A stretch of 64,000 nt of DNA from CF-162 sp963667205. Lineage in GTDB: Bacteria; Chloroflexota; Dehalococcoidia; SM23-28-2; RBG-16-64-32. Numbering within the stretch: position 1 is the first letter of the stretch; the number at the start of each line of letters is the position of its first letter. Below, in pieces: positions 20,079 through 29,022 of the stretch. Under the pieces are notes generated by a model. The model searched no databases. It saw nothing but the letters and a program-made list of their open reading frames with translations, and was not told the DNA's origin. Location: NCBI GenBank assembly GCA_963667205.1, contig OY762959.1, forward strand, positions 1,364,001-1,428,000, given 5' to 3'. The position numbers were made by a program, and so were the translations under genes.

Positions 20079-21071
20079 ATGGTCGAAACACTAGAGTCTG
20101 CGCGAACTACTGATCAGCTCCTGACCGTCGAGGACCTCGCCGTCGGCCTCGTCAACAGCGAGACGCCGGCGATCATCGAGCGCATACAGCTCACCGTTCC
20201 GCGCCGCACCGTCATCGGCGTGCTGGGTGAGAGTGGATCCGGAAAGACGATGATGTCGCTCGCCTTGCTGGGGCTCCTGTCTCCGGAGCTTGCTGTCAGG
20301 TCGGGGCGCATCAGGTTCGAAGGGAACGACATCTCGGGGCGAGAGAACCGCCGGGCGCTCGAGGCTCTGCGCGGGCCTGGAATGGCGATGGTGTCCCAAC
20401 AGCCGACCGACTGCCTGAACCCGATCATGCACGTGGGCACGCAGATAGAGCGGCTTCTGCGACTTCACCGAGGATTCAGTCGCCGGGATGCACACGAAGA
20501 GGCGGCCGAGATACTGACCAACTTCGGATTCGCTCAGCCGAAAGCGGTACTCGGCGCCTACCCCCATCAGCTCAGCGGAGGTATGGCGCAGCGCGCCGTG
20601 CTGGCGATGGCGCTGGCCTGCCGGCCCAAGCTGCTCATCGCCGACGAGCCGACGACAGGGCTTGACGTGACTACGGCGTCCGAGGTCCTCGACTACATGA
20701 TGCAGGTGATCGCCGAATCGGAGGCGTCAGCCCTTGTCGTGACACACGACGTGGGCGTAGTGGCGAAGGTCACCGACTTCCTCGTCGTCATGCACGCCGG
20801 GCACATCGTGGAGCGTGGCCCAACGGCCGAAGTGCTCACCCAACCAAGCCACCCGTATACCCAGGGCCTCCTCGCCAGCGTACCGACCGTCGCGGCGAAG
20901 GCTGAGCTCATCGGCATCCCTGGACAGGTGCCCTCGATAACGGACTACCCGCCGGGATGTCGCTTCGTCGATCGCTGCTCATTCGCCGAATCCCGCTGCT
21001 CCACATTGCCGCCCGACTTCGCCGTAGGCGACGACCATGTGTCGCGCTGTTGGCTTCACGAGGGAAAATGA
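20079..21071 (+). CDS. ABC importer ATPase, DppD/OppD type
   Basis: 330 residues, ATG 20079. Walker A GESGSGKTMM, signature LSGGMAQRAVL, Walker B LLIADEPTTGLD and H-loop VVTHDVG are intact. The C-terminal oligopeptide extension carries a Cys cluster (GCRFVDRCSFAESRC), a feature that in some DppD proteins binds an iron-sulfur cluster. Overlaps the next ATPase gene by 4 bases (ATGA). Confidence 0.93.
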   Translation: MVETLESARTTDQLLTVEDLAVGLVNSETPAIIERIQLTVPRRTVIGVLGESGSGKTMMSLALLGLLSPELAVRSGRIRFEGNDISGRENRRALEALRGPGMAMVSQQPTDCLNPIMHVGTQIERLLRLHRGFSRRDAHEEAAEILTNFGFAQPKAVLGAYPHQLSGGMAQRAVLAMALACRPKLLIADEPTTGLDVTTASEVLDYMMQVIAESEASALVVTHDVGVVAKVTDFLVVMHAGHIVERGPTAEVLTQPSHPYTQGLLASVPTVAAKAELIGIPGQVPSITDYPPGCRFVDRCSFAESRCSTLPPDFAVGDDHVSRCWLHEGK

Positions 21072-22060
21072 CAGAGCCACTGCTTCGAATTAACGACCTG
21101 ACCTTCGGGTATCCGGGCCAGGAGCAGCCGGCGGTTGACGGCGTTGACTTGATGATCTCGGAGGGTTCTTCGCTCGGCCTGGTCGGCGAGAGTGGATCCG
21201 GCAAGTCGACTCTCGGTCGTTGCCTGCTCGGGCTGCTTCGGCCCTCTGGCGGCACCATCCTTTTTCAGGGCAACTCGCTGGTCAACGCAAAGCGCTCGAC
21301 GTGGCGTGCTGTCAGACCGAACCTGCAGATCGTGTTTCAGGACCCTCAGACGAGCCTGAACCCGCTGCTGCGAGTCGAAACGATAATTGCGGACCCGCTG
21401 CGATCATTCGGGACGACTCCTCGGCGGGAGATCAAAGACCGCGTGGCAGAGCTGCTCGATCTGGTGGAGCTATCGCCGGACATGACCCGTGCCTATCCGC
21501 ACCAACTCAGTGGCGGCCAGAGGCAGCGCGTGGCGATCGCCCGGGCCCTGGCGTCCCATCCCAGCCTCGTCGTGCTGGACGAACCCACCTCCGCCCTGGA
21601 CGTCTCCGTTGGCGCTAAAATCCTGCACCTCCTAATGGACATCCAGAACAAGCTTGGCACCGCGTATCTCTTCATCTCGCACGACCTGGCCACCATGCGC
21701 CAGGTCACGGACACGATCTCCGTAATGCTCAGCGGCAAGATCGTTGAGTCCGGTCCCGCTGAGAACGTCCTCCTGAGACCGCAGCATCCATACAGCCGGG
21801 CGCTGCTGGACGCCATACTGGCCCCTCGGCCGCAGGTCGCCGCCGTGCCCCGGCTCAAGCTCCTTCCCCAATCGCCGAACCAGAGCCCGCCGCTCGGGTG
21901 CCGGCTCGTTCGGCGCTGCCCCTTTGCGGAGGAACGATGCGAGGAGCCACCACCTCTGACAGAGGTCTTCGGGGCACAGGTCGCCTGCTGGCTCGCACCG
22001 ATCCCTGAAGATCGGATGAGCGCGCTCCGGAAGCCTGATACGAAGCCCGCAGGTAGCTGA
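21068..22060 (+). CDS. ABC importer ATPase, DppF/OppF type
   Basis: 330 residues; ATG 21068 was chosen because it overlaps the previous stop (ATGA) and gives the usual length, although the frame is open upstream. Walker A GESGSGKSTL, FQDPQTSLNPLL, signature LSGGQRQRVAIARAL, Walker B LVVLDEPTSALD and H-loop LFISHD. It forms the heterodimeric motor with the preceding ATPase. Confidence 0.93.
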   Translation: MTEPLLRINDLTFGYPGQEQPAVDGVDLMISEGSSLGLVGESGSGKSTLGRCLLGLLRPSGGTILFQGNSLVNAKRSTWRAVRPNLQIVFQDPQTSLNPLLRVETIIADPLRSFGTTPRREIKDRVAELLDLVELSPDMTRAYPHQLSGGQRQRVAIARALASHPSLVVLDEPTSALDVSVGAKILHLLMDIQNKLGTAYLFISHDLATMRQVTDTISVMLSGKIVESGPAENVLLRPQHPYSRALLDAILAPRPQVAAVPRLKLLPQSPNQSPPLGCRLVRRCPFAEERCEEPPPLTEVFGAQVACWLAPIPEDRMSALRKPDTKPAGS

Positions 22061-22213
22061 CCGGCTGACATCCATGACTGCAGGCGGCCCTAATGTGACC
22101 TCTTCAGGGGTCAGCATCCTGGCTGAAGCCAGATACGGCTCGTACCTGAGCGCGCCTGCCTGAGATCCTGAGGAGGCCCAACGCCGTTCTACAGTTGAAG
22201 CAGAAGGGCTTCG

Positions 22214-22243
22214 TTGACATTGGGGGATGCGATGTGCTATCCC
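22214..22243 (+). promoter_or_regulatory. Promoter for the solute-binding protein gene
   Basis: Perfect TTGACA (22214-22219) and an extended -10, TGC followed by TATCCC (22238-22243), 18 bases apart. This would give the binding protein extra transcription over the membrane subunits, as is usual for importers. Confidence 0.45.
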
Positions 22244-22283
22244 ACGTTACATCGAGAACACGTTTCTCTGAAGGAGGCAACAT

Positions 22284-23882
22284 ATGCGACTCGGGAAGCT
22301 GACCTGGCTGGTCGGCGCACTATTCATTGCTGCAATACTGGCGTTGGCCGCGGCCTGCGGCGACGATGACGGCGGAAGCAGCGCCACTGCAACGCCAGCG
22401 CCTACCGACACCGAGCCCCAGACGCTAACCGTGGCTGTCTCAGCTGAGGGTGCTGGGTTCTGGTGGGGACAGTCGTGGGGTCTCGGCTTTGACGTTGCGT
22501 TCAACACCTACGACACGATTCTCGCCTTCGACGAGAACGGCGCACCGATTCCGAACGTGATGACGAGCTGGGAGGTCCAGGACGACGGTGGCACGTTCGT
22601 CATGAACTTCCAGGACGGGATCACCTTCGAGAGCGGTAATCCTTTGACGGCCGGAGACGTGCTGTGGTCACTGGAGCTGAACCGCGACTGCCCAGGATAC
22701 GGAGAGGGCTCGTTCGATCAGTTCCACCTCGGCGACTTCACCGGCGATATCCAGGACGACACGACCCTGGTGCTCACACTGCCGAAGGGTGTCGCGAGGT
22801 CCGCGATTCCGGTCATGGCCGCTCACCACGGACTGATCTACGACTCTAAGTTCATCGACGAGCAGACCAGCAACGAGGCCTGCCCAGTCGAGTGGCTCTC
22901 TCAGAACACCGCCGGCTCCGGACCGTACACGCTCGAATCCCTCACGCCCGGTGAGGAAGTGGTCCTGAAGGTCCGCGAAGGTTACTGGAAGGGCGATGCG
23001 AGCATCGACGAGATCACGTACCGGATCGTTCCGGACCCGAACACCCGCTTCCTGCTTCTGCAGTCGGGTGACGTGGACGTGGCCTGGGACATCGCTCCCG
23101 ACAAGTGGGAGGAGATCGCTGCCGATCCCAACCTCAACCTGAACAGCGTCGACCTTGCGGACCCGTACTTCCTGGCGGTCGATCAGGACGTCGCACCGTT
23201 CGACGACGTGAACTTCCGCAAGGCCCTCGTTAAGGCCTGGCCGTACGACACGGTGATCGAGAATACCCTCAACGGGTTCGGGGTCACCAACAGCAGCTTC
23301 TCGCGCCCGGTTGATCCCTGGTTCAAGCAGTATGACCTCTACACGGAGGACATCGCCGCAGCCCAGGCCTTCCTCGACCAGTCCGCCTACGCGGACGGCA
23401 CGAGCATCACGATCACGATCAACGCCAGCGACCCCCTCCAGGCCGATGCAGTGGTCTGGTATCAGGACGCGCTGCGCGAGATCAACATCGACCTTCAGAT
23501 CGAGGCGCTGCCGCTGGCGGCGATCGGCGAGGCGCGAATCAACCACGAGATCCCGTTCATGATCCACCGCTTCGAAACGTGGGTCGTGGACCTCGAGTAC
23601 TACGCCGGCTTCCAGTGGGGCACGGATTCCGCCAGCAACTGGGTGCAGTACTCGAACACAGAGATGGACACTGTCCTCGACCAGGCCGCGACTGTTATCG
23701 GCTACGACGATCCGGAGATCGTGCAGCTGCTGACGCAGGCGCAGGACATCATCGCTGAAGATGCCGTCTGGTCGCCGGTCTTCTTGCCGATGGGGGCGAT
23801 GGCCACGTCGACGGAAGTACAGGGCTACGAGTTCGTCTACTACCACCCAGGAGTCGACTTCCGAGGCGTCACCAAGAGCTAG
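22284..23882 (+). CDS. Lipoprotein solute-binding protein, family 5 (peptide/nickel class)
   Basis: 532 residues, ATG 22284 with GAAGGAGG upstream. Lipoprotein signal with lipobox ALAAAC, then a Gly/Ser/Thr/Pro linker (GDDDGGSSATATPAPTDTEP) and the SBP_bac_5 fold. TYDTILAFDENGAPIPNV, WEVQDDGGTFVMNFQDGITF and GNPLTAGDVLWSLELNR are family hallmarks. It is the receptor of the importer encoded just upstream. It ends 25 bases before a strong hairpin terminator. Confidence 0.92.
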   Translation: MRLGKLTWLVGALFIAAILALAAACGDDDGGSSATATPAPTDTEPQTLTVAVSAEGAGFWWGQSWGLGFDVAFNTYDTILAFDENGAPIPNVMTSWEVQDDGGTFVMNFQDGITFESGNPLTAGDVLWSLELNRDCPGYGEGSFDQFHLGDFTGDIQDDTTLVLTLPKGVARSAIPVMAAHHGLIYDSKFIDEQTSNEACPVEWLSQNTAGSGPYTLESLTPGEEVVLKVREGYWKGDASIDEITYRIVPDPNTRFLLLQSGDVDVAWDIAPDKWEEIAADPNLNLNSVDLADPYFLAVDQDVAPFDDVNFRKALVKAWPYDTVIENTLNGFGVTNSSFSRPVDPWFKQYDLYTEDIAAAQAFLDQSAYADGTSITITINASDPLQADAVVWYQDALREINIDLQIEALPLAAIGEARINHEIPFMIHRFETWVVDLEYYAGFQWGTDSASNWVQYSNTEMDTVLDQAATVIGYDDPEIVQLLTQAQDIIAEDAVWSPVFLPMGAMATSTEVQGYEFVYYHPGVDFRGVTKS

Positions 23883-23907
23883 TCGACCAAGCTTCAAAGT
23901 CGCAAAC

Positions 23908-23941
23908 GATCGGGGGCACCGTTAATCCGGTGCCCCCGATC
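23908..23941 (+). terminator. Intrinsic terminator-type hairpin after the importer operon
   Basis: A perfect 14-bp inverted repeat (GATCGGGGGCACCG and its complement) with the 6-base loop TTAATC. The following T-run is weak (AGATTGTAG), so efficiency is uncertain. It separates the importer operon from the acyl-CoA dehydrogenase gene. Confidence 0.75.
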
Positions 23942-23960
23942 AGATTGTAGGCATCCAGAC

Positions 23961-25100
23961 ATGGACTTCCGGTTCACAGCGGAACAGGAGCAACTCCGCC
24001 AGGACGTGCGCGAGTTTCTTTCCGCCGAGCTCGACCCCGCGCACGAGGCACCGGTCGATTCCATGAACTACACCGACGACTGGGACTACCAGCGAGCGTT
24101 CGGTGAAGCGCTGGCCGCTCGCCATTGGCTGGCGCCGTCCTGGCCGAAGAAGTACGGCGGGCTCGACGTCGGATACATCGAGCAGATGATCTTCGGCGAA
24201 GAGCTGGCCTACGGACGGGCGCCGCCGGGCAGCAGGAACTTCGGCGTCAGCCTTCTGGGGCCGGCGCTGCTGACCTACGGCACTGAGACTCAGAAGAACA
24301 CACACCTCCCCGCGATCGCCGCCAGCCGGGTGACCTGGTGCCAAGGATACAGTGAGCCCGAAGCGGGATCTGACCTGGCCTCGCTGACAACCCTTGCAGA
24401 GCGATCGGGCGACATCTACGTCGTGAACGGACGAAAGACGTGGACGAGCAGCGCTCATCGGGCCGACTGGATCTTCCTGCTCGCCCGCACTGATCCGGCA
24501 GCCCCGAAGCACAAAGGCATCTCATTTCTCCTCGCGGAGATGGACAGTCCAGGCATCGAGGTCCGCCCCATCGTGAACATGGCGGGGCGACACGACTTCA
24601 ATGAGGTCGTCTTCACCGACTGCCACATCCCGGTGGAGAATCTCGTCGGCGAAGAGAACGCCGGCTGGTACGTAGCAATGACCGTGCTCGACCACGAGCG
24701 GTCGTTCATCAGGTCCGTCGCGGCGGCGCGCAGGACGCTGGACGAACTAACCAGCGCCTCGTCTGGGGGCCAGCGTCAGGCGATCGCCGGCCTTTACGTG
24801 GAGAACGTTGTGGCGCGCTGGCTCAATTACAGGGTCGGCTGGATGCAGGCAGCCGGCCTGACGCCCAACAAAGAGGCGTCACTCTGCAAGATCGTAAGCA
24901 CCGAACACCTGCTTCGGGTGAGCCAGGCAGCCGTCAAGCTCGCCGGACTGGCAGCCATCGCGTCGCGGGCCACGGATTCGCAGGCCGTGCGCAGGATCGG
25001 GACCAACCTTCTGACGGCGACGGCGCCGCCGATCTTCGCCGGCACGAACGAGGTTCAGCGCAACATCATTGCGACGCGCGGGCTGGGATTGCCCGCGTAG
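23961..25100 (+). CDS. Acyl-CoA dehydrogenase family protein
   Basis: 379 residues, ATG 23961, full length for the family. FAD-binding signature WCQGYSEPEAGSDLASL, NGRKTWTSSAHRADW, then the middle beta domain and helical C-terminus ending FAGTNEVQRNIIATRGLGLP. The family forms a 2,3-double bond in acyl-CoA and passes electrons to ETF; no ETF gene is in the window. It is convergent with the CoA-transferase at 25108, so it is not part of the selenoprotein operon. Confidence 0.9.
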   Translation: MDFRFTAEQEQLRQDVREFLSAELDPAHEAPVDSMNYTDDWDYQRAFGEALAARHWLAPSWPKKYGGLDVGYIEQMIFGEELAYGRAPPGSRNFGVSLLGPALLTYGTETQKNTHLPAIAASRVTWCQGYSEPEAGSDLASLTTLAERSGDIYVVNGRKTWTSSAHRADWIFLLARTDPAAPKHKGISFLLAEMDSPGIEVRPIVNMAGRHDFNEVVFTDCHIPVENLVGEENAGWYVAMTVLDHERSFIRSVAAARRTLDELTSASSGGQRQAIAGLYVENVVARWLNYRVGWMQAAGLTPNKEASLCKIVSTEHLLRVSQAAVKLAGLAAIASRATDSQAVRRIGTNLLTATAPPIFAGTNEVQRNIIATRGLGLPA

Positions 25101-25107
25101 CAGCACC

Positions 25108-26337
25108 TCAGATCACGCCGTCGTTCATCAGCTCGACGATCTCCTCGTCGCGCAAACCGAGGCCAGAGAAGACCTCGAAGTTGTGCTCGCCAGCAGACGG
25201 CGGTCCCGCGCGCACGCCGGTCGGAGTGCGGGACAGCTTGAGGGCGCTGCCGACGGTCTTGACCTTCCCAATCGGTGGGAACTCCGTCTCGACGATCATG
25301 TCGCGCGCCTTTAGCTGAGGGTCCTCTACGGCTTCGGCGACCTCCTGCACGTAGTCCACCGCCACTCCCGCGCTTCGCAGCTGTGTGACGGCCGCCTGAC
25401 GCGTCCTGTCGGCCACCCACGAAGCCACAGCGGCGCGGATTCTGTCCCGGTTCGCCAGCTGCCATTCGGCGGTCAGCTGTTCAGCCGTCGCAACCAGCTC
25501 GGGATGCCCGATCGCGTTGGCCAGCTTGACCCAGTTCGGTCCCGGCGGCGCGGCGACGACTATCGGGCCGTCCACGGCTTGGAACGTCTGGTAGGCAGGA
25601 AGGCCCGCCGGATGCTGAACGCCGCTGCGTTTGACGGCAACACCGGTGTTCATGAGGAGCTCGGGGTAGCCATCCAGGGCGCCGAACAGGCAGTCCAGTA
25701 GCGAGATGTCCACCGCCTGACCTACTCCCGTGCGATCGCGATGCCTGAGCGCCGCGATCACGCCGACGGCAACGTGTAACCCCGCGAGGTAGTCCGAGAC
25801 CGAAATGCCGGCCCGCAGCGCCGGCCCGTCCGCTTCGCCGGTGACGCTCATGAAGCCGGAGCGCGCCTGAGCGACGAGGTCGTATCCCGGGAGATCGCCA
25901 TCGGGGCCCGTCCTGCCGTACGCCGAGACCGAAGCGTAAACGAGGTCTGCTTTCGTGCTCTTCAGGCGCTCGTAGCCGATCCCGAGGGCTTCCGCGACGC
26001 CCGCGCGGAAGCCCTCGACGACGACGTCGGTTTCACGGACGAGCTGATGAAAGAGCTCGACGCCGCGTGGTTGCCGCAGGTTGAGGGTGATCGATCGCTT
26101 GTTGCGGTTGAGGTAGAGCCACCAGGCGTTGAAAGGGACCGGCGCGCCGTCACTGAGTATCGCCGGCTGGCGTCGCGATTCGGCCGTCGTGGGGTCCTCA
26201 ACCTTGATCACGCTGGCGCCGAGGTCAGCCAGGAGCATCGTGGCGTAGGGACCGGCGATGATCTGAGTGAGGTCGAGGACGTTGACGTCCGCCAGCGCCA
26301 TCGGGCGCGGCGGCAAGTCCCCGTCGAGCTTATTCAC
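25108..26337 (-). CDS. Family III CoA-transferase (CaiB/BaiF)
   Basis: 409 residues, GTG 26337; an internal ATG at 26301 is an alternative start. VLDLTQIIAGPYATMLLADL and GASVIKVEDP are the N-terminal signature, and NRNKRSITLNLRQPRGVELF follows. The catalytic Asp lies in the SGFMSVTGEADGPALRAG to SVSDYLAGLH region. It moves CoA between carboxylic acids, activating a substrate at the expense of another acyl-CoA. The start lies 28 bases after the selenoprotein stop, so it is the last gene of the TrxR-UGSC operon and may activate or recycle that system's substrate (inference). Confidence 0.88.
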   Translation of the reverse strand: MNKLDGDLPPRPMALADVNVLDLTQIIAGPYATMLLADLGASVIKVEDPTTAESRRQPAILSDGAPVPFNAWWLYLNRNKRSITLNLRQPRGVELFHQLVRETDVVVEGFRAGVAEALGIGYERLKSTKADLVYASVSAYGRTGPDGDLPGYDLVAQARSGFMSVTGEADGPALRAGISVSDYLAGLHVAVGVIAALRHRDRTGVGQAVDISLLDCLFGALDGYPELLMNTGVAVKRSGVQHPAGLPAYQTFQAVDGPIVVAAPPGPNWVKLANAIGHPELVATAEQLTAEWQLANRDRIRAAVASWVADRTRQAAVTQLRSAGVAVDYVQEVAEAVEDPQLKARDMIVETEFPPIGKVKTVGSALKLSRTPTGVRAGPPSAGEHNFEVFSGLGLRDEEIVELMNDGVI

Positions 26338-26365
26338 TTCTGTCGGGCGCCGGCCGGGCCCTGGC

Positions 26366-26920
26366 TCAAGGGTCCGAGGGAGCTTCGGTCAGCGCGTCGA
26401 TAGCTTCCTGGGTCGCGCGCTCACGCAGCTCTTCGGGGTTGCTCGTCAGGTTCCCTTGTTTCGGCGAGGGTTCGATGATGAGCGGGAGGTTGGCGATCCC
26501 CAGGGCCTTGGCCTGGGCCTTGGCGGCCCGCTCGAACACGTCGTGACTCAACGTTATCGTCGGCTTCCCGGTTAGTTCCATCGCTACGGCATCACGCACG
26601 GTGGCCGCGGTACAGGAACCTCATATACATTCTCCGTTCACCACCACATCAACCTTGGCGACGAACTCCTGGAGCATCTCTTTCGGCACCGGCTTTCCAA
26701 TGTGTGGCTTCTTCTGCCAGACGACTCCGCCAAGCTCAAACTTCTCCTCGAGGCCGCTGCGGATCTGCGACATCAGCGGGTACATCTCAATCGTGCCATC
26801 TTCCAGGGTGTGTCCCCAGCCATCGAGGAAGCCGACTACCTTACTGTTCAAGCTGCCGGGCCTCGAGGCCAGCTGCGTTTCCGTTGACTTGAACTGTGGT
26901 TCGGGTACTAAGACCTGCAC
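26366..26920 (-). CDS. UGSC-motif selenoprotein (in-frame UGA at 26621-26623)
   Basis: Seen: GTG at 26920 with AAAGGAGG just upstream. The frame runs 99 codons to a TGA (26621-26623), then continues in the same frame for 84 more codons to TGA 26366-26368. Around the first TGA the protein reads ECI-U-GSC-TAATVRDAVAME. Known: UGSC-containing proteins are a bacterial selenoprotein family found in marine metagenomes, also with Cys homologues. The part after the UGA (LTGKPTITLSHDVFERAAKA and onwards) is coding, not intergenic, and a SECIS-like hairpin sits at the required distance. The N-terminal half includes QFKSTETQLASRPGSLNSK and LDGWGHTLEDG. Inferred: a redox-active Sec-x-x-Cys centre at residue 100, reduced by the thioredoxin reductase of the same operon. 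The reaction is unknown. Conventional gene finding would split it into two ORFs. Confidence 0.88.
26586..26608 (-). promoter_or_regulatory. Bacterial SECIS-like hairpin downstream of the UGA
   Basis: In the mRNA, 12 bases after the UGA, GCGGC-CAC pairs with GUG-(AU bulge)-GCCGU around the loop CGUGC. The apical loop begins 20 bases after the UGA and has a G at its second position. Both fit the known bacterial SECIS consensus (16-37 bases, conserved G in the first two loop bases). Confidence 0.7.
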
Positions 26921-26921
26921 T

Positions 26922-28016
26922 TCAGCCTCCTTTGCTTACCTGGGCCTCTAGCGGCCTCGTCACCGCAAAGCCTCCGTAAGTGCCCCATCCGGGAAGGACG
27001 GCGCACCACCATTGTCCCGAGCCGCCGGTTACCAGCACGTGGATATCGTCCGGGCTATCGACTATCGGGAGCATTTCATTGTCGCTGCGGTCTCTCACTG
27101 ATGGAGCGCCGTCGACGCCCCCCCAGTGCGTTTTCACATGATCGGTCTCGTCCAGGATCTCCATCTCTCGCAGTTGACCGAGGTTCCAGCGCGCGTTCTC
27201 GAACAGGTACTCCTTCACGTCGCTGCGCTTCCAACCAGCGTCGGCCAGGGTCCGGGCCGGCTTCGGTGCGATGATGACCATGTACTGGCCGGCCGAGTGA
27301 AATGCGATCAATCCCAGAGCAGGTATCGACTGCGCCAGAATCTTCATGATGCGTTTGTCGTCGCCGGGGATGTACAGCGCGTGAGGAGGGTCGCAGGCGA
27401 ACGTCGTGACCGCACTTGACGCCGCATCGACGCCGTAGTCGGTGTGGAACGGTTCCCACGGCGAGTCCTCGACGTTCTCGGCGACGCAGAACGAGAACTT
27501 GCCGGGGTGGCCGAGCGTCGCCATGTCGGTCTCGCCGGGAAAGCCTCTGCCGAGGTTCCAGAGGATGAGCCGGATCGCCCGGCCGATCGTCGCGTTGACG
27601 CGAGACCCGCCGGCGAAGACGTTCTCCCTGTAGTTGAACCCAAGGTCCGTGACCGCGGGCCCGCTGACGATGAGAAGCGGTGCGCAGGGATTGGTGGTGC
27701 ACTGCACTCCGTTCAGGTTGAAGCGCTCCTCCAGCATGCACTTGACGCCCTCTATCACGACCGGAACGTACTCCGGGCGGCAGCCCGCCATCACACAGTT
27801 GATCGCGATCTGCTCGACCGTCGCGATCCCCAGCGCCGGCGGGATGACACCGATATCTTCGTCCCGGCCACGCCCGAGGTACTCTACTATCTCCCTTACG
27901 GCTTCGGCGGTGGGAGGGGATACCGGCAGACCGTCGGTCCAGCCGGACTCATACGCTAGCTCCTGCCACGCGTCGTGATCGGCTACTTCGATAGACCGGG
28001 CGGCTGGAGTGCTCAT
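26922..28016 (-). CDS. Uncharacterised protein of the UGSC operon (WTDGLPVSPPT family)
   Basis: 364 residues, ATG 28016; the stop lies one base before the UGSC start. No family with a known function is recognised. Visible features: WTDGLPVSPPTAEAVREIV near the N-terminus, CVMAGCRPEYVPVVIEGVK, a C-x4-C in VQCTTNPCAPLLIVSGPAV, and GGSRVNATIGRAIRLILWNL. Further on are FSFCVAENVEDSPWEPFH and a His/Trp-rich C-terminus. No signal peptide or membrane segment. I recall similar proteins adjacent to UGSC genes, which would make it a partner subunit; its conserved cysteines could relay electrons or bind metal (inference). Confidence 0.7.
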   Translation of the reverse strand: MSTPAARSIEVADHDAWQELAYESGWTDGLPVSPPTAEAVREIVEYLGRGRDEDIGVIPPALGIATVEQIAINCVMAGCRPEYVPVVIEGVKCMLEERFNLNGVQCTTNPCAPLLIVSGPAVTDLGFNYRENVFAGGSRVNATIGRAIRLILWNLGRGFPGETDMATLGHPGKFSFCVAENVEDSPWEPFHTDYGVDAASSAVTTFACDPPHALYIPGDDKRIMKILAQSIPALGLIAFHSAGQYMVIIAPKPARTLADAGWKRSDVKEYLFENARWNLGQLREMEILDETDHVKTHWGGVDGAPSVRDRSDNEMLPIVDSPDDIHVLVTGGSGQWWCAVLPGWGTYGGFAVTRPLEAQVSKGG

Positions 28017-28029
28017 ATTGTCGGCTCGA

Positions 28030-28992
28030 TCATGACAGTGATTGCCTTTCGTTCGCCTGGCCGTTGCGGAGGTAGGCCAGCGCGTTCAGCGCCGCTGTGG
28101 CGCCATCGCCCGCGGCCGATACGAGCTGCCGGGACGAATAACGGCGGATATCTCCCGCAGCGTAGAGGCCCGGCTGCCCCGCGCTGAGGTCGTGGTCGAC
28201 GGTGATGTGCCCACGCTCGTCGGTCGTGACGACGTCGCGGATAGGCCCGATGTTCGGCGTGAGACCGATGAAGATGAAGACTCCACTGACCGGGATCGTC
28301 TCATCCTTGCCCGAACCCGCGTCCGCGATGGCGATCTCCTGCACGACGGTGTCGCCACGGATCTCCTTGACGACGCTTCTGGTGTGTACGTGAATGTTCG
28401 GCGTCTCGTTCACGCGTTCCTGCAGCACGGCTGCCGCCCCCAGACCTTCTCCGCGAATCAGGAGGTGGACATCGCTGGCAAAGGTGCTCAGAGTGAGCGC
28501 CTCGTCGCAGGCGCTGTCGCCGCTTCCTACCACTGCCACGGGCAGACCCTTGAGCAGGGGGCCGTCGCAGGTGGCGCAGTCGGACACGCCGTGGCCGAAG
28601 AACTGCTCCTCACCGGGGATGCCCAGCGACTGCCGGGTCGACCCCACGCAGATGATGACTGCTCGTGCGCGGACGGCACCGTCCGGAGTCGCGAGTTCCC
28701 AGTGCCCGTTGACGGCGCTCAGCGCTTCGACTTCGACTCCCATCCTCAGATCTGCGCCGGCGTCCAGCAACTGCTCGAGCATGTTCGTGGCAAGCTCGTG
28801 ACCGGCAATCGGGCCCGATGTCCCGGCGTAGTTCTCAACGTGTTCGGCTGTGGCGATCTGGCCGCCTGGACTGCTTTTCTCGAAAACGATGGTTTGTGCA
28901 CCCCCGCGCTGAGCGTATATCGCAGCTGACACGCCCGCGGCGCCGGCGCCGATTATCGCGATTTCAGTATCTTCCAAAGATTCCGCCCGCAC
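28030..28992 (-). CDS. Thioredoxin reductase family flavoprotein
   Basis: 320 residues, GTG 28992 with GAGG 4 bases upstream. FAD motif IAIIGAGAAGVSAAIYAQRG, PGGQIATAEHVENYAG, redox-active CATC in SDCATCDGPL, NADPH motif VVGSGDSACDEAL and C-terminal FAD motif GLYAAGDIRRYSSRQL are all intact. It reduces thioredoxin-like partners with NADPH. First gene of the four-gene selenoprotein operon, so the UGSC protein is a likely electron acceptor (inference). No thioredoxin gene is present. Confidence 0.9.
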   Translation of the reverse strand: MRAESLEDTEIAIIGAGAAGVSAAIYAQRGGAQTIVFEKSSPGGQIATAEHVENYAGTSGPIAGHELATNMLEQLLDAGADLRMGVEVEALSAVNGHWELATPDGAVRARAVIICVGSTRQSLGIPGEEQFFGHGVSDCATCDGPLLKGLPVAVVGSGDSACDEALTLSTFASDVHLLIRGEGLGAAAVLQERVNETPNIHVHTRSVVKEIRGDTVVQEIAIADAGSGKDETIPVSGVFIFIGLTPNIGPIRDVVTTDERGHITVDHDLSAGQPGLYAAGDIRRYSSRQLVSAAGDGATAALNALAYLRNGQANERQSLS

Positions 28993-28993
28993 G

Positions 28994-29022
28994 TTGCCTC
29001 AGATGCGTAGTCTATTGATAAT
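28994..29022 (+). promoter_or_regulatory. Possible promoter for the amidohydrolase gene
   Basis: TTGCCT (28994-28999) and GATAAT (29017-29022) with 17-base spacing. It overlaps the opposite-facing promoter of the selenoprotein operon. Confidence 0.4.

Noticed and set aside
28030..28992. The flavoprotein as E3 dihydrolipoamide dehydrogenase for the E1/E2 genes
   Set aside because: It is about 320 residues with a central CATC motif, as in thioredoxin reductase; E3 is about 460 residues with an N-terminal CxxxxC.
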